A stretch of DNA of 64,000 bases from Methyloferula stellata AR4 (GTDB lineage Bacteria > Pseudomonadota > Alphaproteobacteria > Rhizobiales > Beijerinckiaceae): NCBI RefSeq assembly GCF_000385335.1, contig NZ_ARWA01000001.1, forward strand, positions 2,558,001-2,622,000. Direction: 5' to 3'. Made by a program: the position numbers and the translations under genes. The notes beneath the pieces were generated by a model. The model saw nothing but the letters and a program-made list of their open reading frames with translations. It searched no databases and was not told the origin of the DNA. Of this stretch, positions 58,168 through 64,000 are shown piece after piece. Position 1 is the first letter of the stretch, and the number at the start of each line of letters is the position of its first letter.

Positions 58168-58290
58168 CCCTCATCCTGAGGAGCGAGCCATAGGGCGTTG
58201 CGAAGCGACGCCCGTCGCAAGCAACGGGCTATGGCTCGCGTGCCGTCGCCCTTCGAGACGCTGCTTTCAGCAGCTCAAGGGTGAGGGCGC
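58168..58290. repeat. Composite intergenic palindromic repeat
   Basis: GCGAGCCATAG (58183-58193) pairs with CTATGGCTCGC (58229-58239) around a GC-rich centre that itself contains GGGCG/CGCCC and CCGTTG-like arms. Outer bases CCCTCATCCTGAG and CTCAAGGGTGAGGG pair imperfectly. It belongs to the 'CCTCATCCTGAGGAGC' family of Hyphomicrobiales repeats and fills most of the acyP-plsY gap. Confidence 0.7.
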
Positions 58291-58350
58291 TTTCCGTGGA
58301 CTCATTTGCCAAAACCGCGATAGGGTCTTTGCAATCTTGTTTGCTTATGG

Positions 58351-58959
58351 ATGTCCCGCGTGATCGGCTCCTTTTCAGCCTTTGTCTTTGGGTATCTCTG
58401 CGGCTCCATTCCTTTCGGCATTATTTTGACGCGGCTCGCCGGCACCAAGGATCTGCGGGCGATCGGCTCCGGCAACATAGGCGCGACCAATGTGTTGCGT
58501 ACCGGCCGCAAGGATCTGGCGGCGCTCACACTCCTGCTCGACGCGCTGAAGGGGACGTTCGCCGTTCTGGTTGCGAATGGTCTCTGGCCGGTGAGCCAAA
58601 CCGAAATCCCGGTGGCTCTTTGTGCCGCTGCCGGCGCCTTTCTCGGCCATCTCTTTCCGGTCTGGTTGCGCTTCAAAGGAGGCAAGGGCGTCGCGACTTT
58701 TCTCGGCTGTCTCTTCGGGCTGCAATGGCAGGCGGGGCTCGCCTTCGTCGCCATCTGGCTCGGCGTCGCCGCGCTCACCCGCTATTCCTCGGCGGCGGCT
58801 CTCAGCGCCAGCGCCTTGGTGCCCGTGGTTCTCTTGGGCTTGGGCCAAGGCCAGAAGGCGCTTCTCTTTACGGGGCTCGCCGTGCTGCTCTGGATCATGC
58901 ACCGCGCCAATATCATGCGGCTTTTGGGCGGCACCGAACATAAGATCGGGCAGGCATGA
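58351..58959 (+). CDS. plsY: Acyl-phosphate:glycerol-3-phosphate acyltransferase PlsY
   Basis: This 202-aa integral membrane enzyme makes lysophosphatidate from acyl-phosphate. The three conserved cytosolic motifs are present: [20 protein letters not shown] with [15 protein letters not shown], then [17 protein letters not shown], and the C-terminal [19 protein letters not shown]. Five or so hydrophobic helices surround them. The stop overlaps the dprA ATG by 4 bases (ATGA). Confidence 0.94.
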   Translation: MSRVIGSFSAFVFGYLCGSIPFGIILTRLAGTKDLRAIGSGNIGATNVLRTGRKDLAALTLLLDALKGTFAVLVANGLWPVSQTEIPVALCAAAGAFLGHLFPVWLRFKGGKGVATFLGCLFGLQWQAGLAFVAIWLGVAALTRYSSAAALSASALVPVVLLGLGQGQKALLFTGLAVLLWIMHRANIMRLLGGTEHKIGQA

Positions 58960-60200
58960 GCGCAGCCACGCAGCTCTCCGATCGCGAGCGCTTCGATTGG
59001 CTGCGCTTGTCGCGCTGCGAGAATGTCGGGCCGCGCACCTTTGCCATGCTGCTGAAGCGCCATGGCAACGCGGCGGCGGCGCTCAAGGCGCTGCCAAGCC
59101 TTGCGGCGAAAAACGCCAATGGCCGTGTGCTGCGGCTTGCCAATGTCGAGGATATCGAAGCCGAGTTCGAAGCGGCGGAACGCTGCGGCGCGCGTTTCAT
59201 CGGCTGGTCCGAGCCGGACTATCCCTGGCTTTTGCGCGAGATCGATTCGGCGCCGCCAATGATCGCCATTCGCGGCAATCCCTCCGTCTTCGCGCGACCG
59301 ACAGCGGCGATCGTTGGCTCGCGCAATGCCTCGGCGGCGGGGCTCGCCTTTACCGAGCGCCTCGCGCGCGGTCTCGCCGAAGCGGGCTATGTCGTGGTCT
59401 CGGGCCTTGCGCGCGGCATCGACGCACGGGCGCATCGCGCTACGACCGAGAGCGGCACGATTGCCGTGCTCGCTGGCGGTCACGATAAGATCTATCCGGC
59501 CGATCACGAGAAACTTCTGGAGCAGCTTCTCGAAAGAGGTGCTGCCATCAGCGAAATGCCGTTTGGCTGGGAAGCGCGCGGCCGGGATTTCCCACGCCGC
59601 AACCGTATCGTCTCCGGGCTCTCGTCCGGCATTGTCGTCGTCGAAGCCGCAAAAAACTCCGGCTCGCTGATCACCGCGCGCTTCGCAGGCGAGCAGGGAC
59701 GCGAGGTCTTCGCGGTGCCGGGATCGCCGCTCGATCCGCGCGCCGAGGGCACCAATGCTCTGTTGCGCGATGGCGCGACTTTCTGCACGAGGGTTGAGGA
59801 TGTGCTCGACGCGCTAGCGGCGCGGCTGCAGGCGCATATGCGTCATGGCGATCTCTTCTCTGAGCCGAGCGCGACGGAAAATCCGAATGAACCGCTCTGG
59901 GATGAACTCGATCTCGACGAGGGTTTGGAGCCGGGCGCGGTACCTAAGACTCACTCTCCGGATCGGGCGCCGGCGCCTTACGGCATCGAGCAGACAGCCG
60001 ATGAAGCCGACTCTGCCGGTGCCGAGCCCTTTTCGGGACCGGAGCGGATCATCGGTCTTTTAGGGCCGTCGCCGGTTTCGATCGACGAATTGGTCCGCGC
60101 GGCGGACATGCCCGCACAAGCGATTCGGGCAATCCTGCTCGAACTGGAGCTGGCCGGCCGCCTCGAACGGCATGGCGGCAATCTCGTCTCGCTGGTTTGA
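58956..60200 (+). CDS. dprA: DNA-processing protein DprA
   Basis: This 414-aa protein loads RecA on incoming single-stranded DNA during transformation. The Rossmann core has [40 protein letters not shown], the [10 protein letters not shown] stretch, and [20 protein letters not shown] then [43 protein letters not shown] completes it. An N-terminal SAM-like/HhH segment precedes it, and a C-terminal winged-helix ([20 protein letters not shown]) follows an acidic linker. It is translationally coupled to plsY. In most relatives topA follows; here rpmG on the opposite strand does. Confidence 0.93.
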   Translation: MSAATQLSDRERFDWLRLSRCENVGPRTFAMLLKRHGNAAAALKALPSLAAKNANGRVLRLANVEDIEAEFEAAERCGARFIGWSEPDYPWLLREIDSAPPMIAIRGNPSVFARPTAAIVGSRNASAAGLAFTERLARGLAEAGYVVVSGLARGIDARAHRATTESGTIAVLAGGHDKIYPADHEKLLEQLLERGAAISEMPFGWEARGRDFPRRNRIVSGLSSGIVVVEAAKNSGSLITARFAGEQGREVFAVPGSPLDPRAEGTNALLRDGATFCTRVEDVLDALAARLQAHMRHGDLFSEPSATENPNEPLWDELDLDEGLEPGAVPKTHSPDRAPAPYGIEQTADEADSAGAEPFSGPERIIGLLGPSPVSIDELVRAADMPAQAIRAILLELELAGRLERHGGNLVSLV

Positions 60201-60252
60201 CTATTCAATCACTACGCGAGAAAATTTATATAAGTATTTGATCTTATAGAAG

Positions 60253-60273
60253 AAGTGAGCTGACCGCTCACTT
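60253..60273 (-). terminator. Hairpin at the 3' end of rpmG
   Basis: AAGTGAGC (60253-60260) and GCTCACTT (60266-60273) form an 8-bp stem around TGACC that overlaps the rpmG stop codon. On the minus strand it is followed by a pyrimidine-rich CTTCTTCTATAAG. A plausible weak terminator between the convergent rpmG and dprA. Confidence 0.4.
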
Positions 60274-60435
60274 GATCTTGGTTTCCTTGAACTCGACATG
60301 CTTGCGCACGACGGGATCATATTTCTTGAACGTCAGCTTCTCGGTCTTAGTGCGGGCGTTCTTTTTGGTCACATAGAAATAGCCCGTGTCGGCAGTCGAC
60401 AGGAGCTTGATCTTGATCATCGCGGCCTTAGCCAT
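60268..60435 (-). CDS. rpmG: Large ribosomal subunit protein bL33
   Basis: This 55-aa protein reads [20 protein letters not shown] then [20 protein letters not shown] and [15 protein letters not shown], a standard alphaproteobacterial L33 without zinc-binding CxxC pairs. The absence of cysteines means it is the zinc-free type. AAGGA precedes the ATG by 7 bases. It lies at the end of a minus-strand series with rnr, DUF983, NUDIX and MFS genes and converges on dprA. Confidence 0.95.
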   Translation of the reverse strand: MAKAAMIKIKLLSTADTGYFYVTKKNARTKTEKLTFKKYDPVVRKHVEFKETKIK

Positions 60436-60532
60436 GGGATATCCTTAAGCGCAAACGACGGCGAATGCCGTAGACGCCGGCTTCGACCTGAATTGGAGAT
60501 TTGCGCGCACCATAAGGATCGCGCCCCGCCTG

Positions 60533-61669
60533 TCAAGAATCCGCGTGTCGCAAGCTGCGCCAAACGAGAGCCAAATAGGGCAAAATCAACACGGCGATCC
60601 CGATAAAAAACCCGTTCGGCGTCACAAGATCGAGCCCGAAACCGACCACCGGCGGCCCGGCCAGCATGCCGAGCGAATAAAACATGACGAAAGCCGCATT
60701 GGCGCTCGCCAATTCCGCTCCGCCATAGCGCGAACCCAAAAGCGCGAGGCCGATGGCATAAAAGCCGCCGACGAGGCCGCCCCAGACGGTCAACATCACG
60801 CAGAACAGGATAAAGTTGACGGAAGCCGCCAAAGGCAGCGCGATGGTCCCGAGCAGGCCACCGAGCGCGACGGCGAATAGAAGTCTGCGCCGGTTGAAGC
60901 GGTCCGACAGCAGGCCGATCGGGATTTGAAACAGCATATTGCCGAGAAGAAAGAGCCCGAGAAATCCGGCGCCGGCTTCGACGCCGAGGTGGATTCGCAA
61001 GGCATAGACGGGCAGAAGGCTCATGCTCGCCGTCTCGATGGCGCCGTGGAGAAGCGCGGCCAGCGTCGCGACCGGCATCAGCGTCAAAAAGCTGGAGACG
61101 GGGATTGCGGTGCGAGCCTCGATCTGCGGCGCGCTTTGATTGAGCGCGATCGGCAATGTGGCGATGATGAAAAGCGCGATGCCGATGACGAAGGGTTTTG
61201 CCCCTTCGACGCCGGTGACGAGAAGGATGAGCGGGCCAAGGGCGAAGCCGATGGCAAGCGTCGTCGTGTAAAGACCCATGACGATGCCGCGCCGGCCGGG
61301 CGGTGCGACCGCATTGATCCAATATTCGCTGATCACGAATAAAGTCGTCAGCGTGGCGCCGAAGATGGCGCGGATGAGGAGCCAGGACAGATAATCGCCG
61401 GTGAGAGCGAAAGCCGCGAGGCTGAGCGCGCCAATGATGAGCGCAAGCAGCAAAAGACGGCGGGTGCCGATCCATCGCGCTAAAACCGGTACGAAGGGCG
61501 CCCAGGCGAGCGTCGCGAGGCCGCCCGCCGCCGGGTTCAAGCCGATGGCTCTCGCCGAATATCCGGCCTCTTCGAGGCGCACCGACAAAAGCGCGATGGT
61601 GAGCGACAGGCCGACGCCGACAATCGAGATCGTGGCTATGGCCGCGGCGATTCCGAGCGCGGTTTTCAT
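60533..61669 (-). CDS. MFS transporter, YcaD-like 12-TM type
   Basis: This 378-aa protein has about 12 membrane helices. SVRLEEAGYSARAIGLNPAA replaces the usual helix-2 region; TLFVISEYWINAVAPPGRRG followed by IVMGLYTTTLAIGFALGPLI is characteristic of the YcaD/YfkF-like MFS branch. GLLSDRFNRRRLL is the second-half loop 8-9 motif. The transported compound is unknown. The ATG at 61669 is chosen; an in-frame TTG at 61723 lies inside the NUDIX gene 6 bases after AGGA and could be the start, adding 18 polar residues. Close linkage suggests co-transcription with the NUDIX gene. Confidence 0.85.
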   Translation of the reverse strand: MKTALGIAAAIATISIVGVGLSLTIALLSVRLEEAGYSARAIGLNPAAGGLATLAWAPFVPVLARWIGTRRLLLLALIIGALSLAAFALTGDYLSWLLIRAIFGATLTTLFVISEYWINAVAPPGRRGIVMGLYTTTLAIGFALGPLILLVTGVEGAKPFVIGIALFIIATLPIALNQSAPQIEARTAIPVSSFLTLMPVATLAALLHGAIETASMSLLPVYALRIHLGVEAGAGFLGLFLLGNMLFQIPIGLLSDRFNRRRLLFAVALGGLLGTIALPLAASVNFILFCVMLTVWGGLVGGFYAIGLALLGSRYGGAELASANAAFVMFYSLGMLAGPPVVGFGLDLVTPNGFFIGIAVLILPYLALVWRSLRHADS

Positions 61670-61701
61670 GTTCTCGGCGGACGCGTCGGACCGAGGCTCT
61701 T

Positions 61702-62403
61702 TCAGACTTCGGCGCGTATCCAACGATCGTCCTGCGCGTAAAAATAAGGAACCGGCAGGTCATGGCCTAGACCAGCCGCGAGCCGATGCGCAAGCTCCAG
61801 GGCGATGAAATAAGTGACGGGCAGAATGTCGAGGCGCGCCAGCTCCGCGACGGTCACCCAGCGAAGCTCGACGAGTTCGGAGCCGTCATTGACCGCGTCT
61901 TCTTTGGTCGCGGAGATATCCTTCGCGTCGGCGGCGAAGAAATGCGTATCGAAGCGGCGCGGATATCCAGGCGGTGTCAGCGCGCGCGCGACATAATGCA
62001 ATTTGTTGAGATCCGGGATCACCTGCGCCGCCGCGAATTGCGCCCAGGTGGTATCGGGCGGGGCTGACACTGCAAGCTCGCTGCGATCCCCAAGCAGCAT
62101 GCCCGTTTCTTCGAAGAGTTCGCGGATCGCCGTCAGGGCGAGTGCCTCGGGCGCGGCGATGGCGTTGCCCGTCGCGGGTTGGCTCAATCGTCTAGCCGCC
62201 TGCGGGGCAAGTGTGCCGAGCGCAGTCATCTTGGCGTCTTCGGGCTCGCTGCGTCCGCCGGGAAAGACGAATTTGCCCGGCAAAAAAACGTGATTGGCGT
62301 GCCGGCGTCCGAGAAGAAGTTTCGGTTCGGCTTTGAAACTATGGTCGATCAGGATCAGACTTGCGGCGAGACGCGGCTCCGGATCGTTTGCCGCCGTCAC
62401 CAT
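61702..62403 (-). CDS. NUDIX hydrolase
   Basis: This 233-aa protein carries a split Nudix box. KFVFPGGRSEPEDAK is separated by ~30 residues from ALTAIRELFEETGMLLG, which holds the REXXEE metal ligands, as in the NUDT19/YfaO-like group that acts on CoA or nucleotide diphosphates. LILIDHSFKAEPKLLLGRRH forms the first strands. The substrate cannot be told. The ATG at 62403 lies 2 bases beyond the DUF983 stop, indicating tight operon structure. Confidence 0.88.
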   Translation of the reverse strand: MVTAANDPEPRLAASLILIDHSFKAEPKLLLGRRHANHVFLPGKFVFPGGRSEPEDAKMTALGTLAPQAARRLSQPATGNAIAAPEALALTAIRELFEETGMLLGDRSELAVSAPPDTTWAQFAAAQVIPDLNKLHYVARALTPPGYPRRFDTHFFAADAKDISATKEDAVNDGSELVELRWVTVAELARLDILPVTYFIALELAHRLAAGLGHDLPVPYFYAQDDRWIRAEV

Positions 62404-62405
62404 GA

Positions 62406-62870
62406 TTACTCCGCAGGTGTTTTTTCGGCCTCCGCAGCATCGTCAAATCCGTGCATGCGCAAAGCCCATTGATAACCGATCAAAGCGCCTTTCATCATCG
62501 GCAGCAAGGCCAGGGACAGGACGATTGTCAGCGCCGGCCAGATCGCAATATGCAGCGAGAGCGGCGCGTCCGGCCATTTGTCCTCGACGATCAGCATCGA
62601 GGCTCCGATGATATGGCCGACGACGAAGATGGTCATATAGGGCGGCGCATCATCGGCGCGCTGATGGAACAGTTCTTCGCCGCAGGCCGGGCATTTATCG
62701 TTAACTTTGAGGTAACGGTAAAACATCTTGCCTTCGCCGCATGAGGGGCAGCGGCCGCGAAAGCCTCGCCACAGCGAGCGTCCAATCTTGCGCTCGCTGC
62801 GCTCGGATGTTGGCATGCCCGCGTCATGCGACATTACGACGGCGGGATAAGACACTTGCACAGCTTTCAT
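62406..62870 (-). CDS. DUF983 membrane protein
   Basis: This 154-aa protein has an N-terminal zinc-ribbon-like pair (RGRCPSCGEGKMFYRYLKVN then DKCPACGEELFHQRADDAPP) followed by two membrane helices (MTIFVVGHIIGASMLIVE and IWPALTIVLSLALLPMMKGA). This is the standard DUF983 layout; members often lie near rnr, as here, and their role is not known. An upstream in-frame Met at 62870 opens MKAVQVSYPAVV; starts at MSHDAG or MPTSER are also possible. Confidence 0.88.
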   Translation of the reverse strand: MKAVQVSYPAVVMSHDAGMPTSERSERKIGRSLWRGFRGRCPSCGEGKMFYRYLKVNDKCPACGEELFHQRADDAPPYMTIFVVGHIIGASMLIVEDKWPDAPLSLHIAIWPALTIVLSLALLPMMKGALIGYQWALRMHGFDDAAEAEKTPAE

Positions 62871-62976
62871 TTCAAGCTCCAGGCAACAGTGCTTTTCAGT
62901 GAGATAAAGGCAAAGATTCTCAAACGCAGGGAATCAAAATTCATAGGTATCCAACTGAGGCGTCGAGACTCAAATG

Positions 62977-64000
62977 TCAGGATCGATGCGCCTTAGATAG
63001 ACGCGATCGGCTCTTTGGAACATGAGGCCCGCTGTCGCGTGGCACCTTGCCCTTGAGCGGTCTTTGACCGCGCCGGGGCTCGCTGTCGATCAACTCGAAA
63101 CGTAACGCACCTGCGAAGGGCGCTGCTTCGACAAGCTTCACCGTCACCGGATCGCCGAGCCTGTGCGTGATGCCGGAGCGCGTGCCGACGAGCGCATGCT
63201 GGGTCTCCTCGTAGCGGAAATAATCCGCTCCGAGCGTCGCCGCCGGGATAAACCCATCGGCACCCGTATCGGCGAGCTTCACGAAAAGCCCAGCCCGCGT
63301 CGCGCCCGAGATGCGGCCTTCGAATTGCGCGCCGATCTGATTGGCCAAATGCGTAGCGATCAGGCGGTCGGTCGTTTCGCGTTCGGCGGCCATGGCGCGA
63401 CGCTCCGCCGCAGAGATGCGCGCGGCAATTTCCGCCAATTGCTCGCGCGTCATGTCTGGCATGCCACCGTGACCGAAATGCAAAGCCTTGATCAAGGCCC
63501 GGTGCACGATGAGATCGGCGTAGCGGCGGATCGGCGAGGTGAAATGCGCGTAGCGGCGCAAGTTGAGGCCAAAATGGCCGTAGTTCTCGGCGGCATATTC
63601 GGCTTGCGCCTGCGACCGCAACACGACTTCATTGACGAGCTGCTCGTTCTCCGTGCCGCGCACGCGTTTCAATATGCCGTTGAATTGCTCCGGCCGGAGC
63701 ACCTGGCCCTTCGCGAGCTTGATGCCGATCGAGGCTAGAAACTCTGCGAGATTATTAAGCTTCTCGACGGTCGGTTCATCATGCACGCGATAGATCAGCA
63801 TCTCGCGTTTGTCTTCGAGCGACTCGGCTGCGGCGACATTGGCCATGATCATGAATTCTTCGATGAGCCGATGCGCATCGAGCCTCTGCGGTACGATCAC
63901 GCGATCGATCGAACCGTCGGGTTTCAGCAGAATCTTGCGCTCCGGCAGGTCGAGATCGAGCGGCGCGCGCTGGTCGCGCGCGATCTTGATTGCGGCATAG
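62977..64000 (-). CDS. rnr: Ribonuclease R, 5' part outside the window
   Basis: The frame is open to the right edge and gives the C-terminal ~341 residues of RNase R. The RNB catalytic domain end reads RRYAHFTSPIRRYADLIVHR and EFMIMANVAAAESLEDKREM, with IGIKLAKGQVLRPEQFNGIL between. The S1 domain follows (GAQFEGRISGATRAGLFVKL, then GADGFIPAATLGADYFRYEE). The basic tail KSRSRLSKAHRS matches family members. RNase R degrades structured RNA 3' to 5'. topA, expected upstream of it in relatives, would lie beyond the right edge. Confidence 0.95.
   Translation of the reverse strand, partial: YAAIKIARDQRAPLDLDLPERKILLKPDGSIDRVIVPQRLDAHRLIEEFMIMANVAAAESLEDKREMLIYRVHDEPTVEKLNNLAEFLASIGIKLAKGQVLRPEQFNGILKRVRGTENEQLVNEVVLRSQAQAEYAAENYGHFGLNLRRYAHFTSPIRRYADLIVHRALIKALHFGHGGMPDMTREQLAEIAARISAAERRAMAAERETTDRLIATHLANQIGAQFEGRISGATRAGLFVKLADTGADGFIPAATLGADYFRYEETQHALVGTRSGITHRLGDPVTVKLVEAAPFAGALRFELIDSEPRRGQRPLKGKVPRDSGPHVPKSRSRLSKAHRS

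Overview
The window reads as chromosomal DNA of an alphaproteobacterium of the order Hyphomicrobiales (Rhizobiales). The grounds are alpha-type rplJ/rplL/rpoB/rpoC, the guaB-MAPEG-rsmB-guaA neighbourhood, DUF1489, DUF3775, DUF983 and ChaB genes, and palindromic intergenic repeats of the kind common in that order. A Beijerinckiaceae-like lineage is plausible but not proven. Core genes are GC-rich. Several accessory segments are visibly poorer in GC.

Layout. 1-10.9 kb: end of the L11/L1 operon, then a promoter and long leader before rplJ-rplL, then rpoB-rpoC, with hairpins at 2034-2116, 6544-6569 and 10889-10920. 11-14.3 kb: ppx/gppA-rlmE and a convergent MFS exporter. 14.5-22 kb: guanine nucleotide genes guaB and guaA with a MAPEG gene and an RsmB-type methyltransferase. 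A low-GC two-gene cassette (AlbA_2/GHKL protein plus ParA-like ATPase) sits seamlessly between guaB and the MAPEG gene. 22-31.6 kb: an accessory island starting exactly at the guaA 3' end. The last ~80 bp of guaA recur, decayed, at 29517-29596 and 31564-31640 and flank an FRG-domain gene, which is the footprint expected of repeated integration at a guaA attachment site. The island holds an unknown 443-aa protein, an SDR/F420-reductase-like/LysR module, secreted proteins and gene debris (two vapC-like tails, two hydrolase tails). No integrase is visible. 31.8-35.8 kb: cytochrome P460, GMC oxidoreductase, alpha/beta hydrolase and a divergent TetR regulator with an operator-like palindrome.

35.9-44.7 kb: mixed housekeeping genes (RNA ligase/phosphodiesterase family, DNA glycosylase, DUF1489, DUF3016, SMP-30-like, FdhF/YdeP molybdoenzyme, 3-hydroxyisobutyrate dehydrogenase family, ArsC/Spx-like, NTF2-like and a peptide-deformylase-like protein lacking metal ligands). 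45-50.4 kb: a stress cluster (USP, BON, flavin reductase, host-attachment protein, DUF3775, phosphoribosyltransferase, ChaB). Four of its promoters carry Crp/Fnr-FixK-type TTG-N8-CAA boxes at positions compatible with activation. A fifth box faces a strong intrinsic terminator with no gene between. 50.4-64 kb: a TlpA-like protein, a YfgM-like protein, der, propionyl-CoA carboxylase alpha, a gamma-glutamylcyclotransferase, panC, an unknown 220-aa protein, acylphosphatase, plsY, dprA, then on the minus strand rpmG, an MFS gene, a NUDIX gene, a DUF983 gene and the 3' part of rnr.

The most unusual points are the triple guaA 3'-end repeats, the AlbA_2-GHKL/ParA cassette, the clustered FixK-type boxes with a possible oxygen-responsive small RNA, and a terminator placed directly before the ribosome site of a 43-aa gene. 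All functional statements rest on motif recognition by eye; no database search was run.
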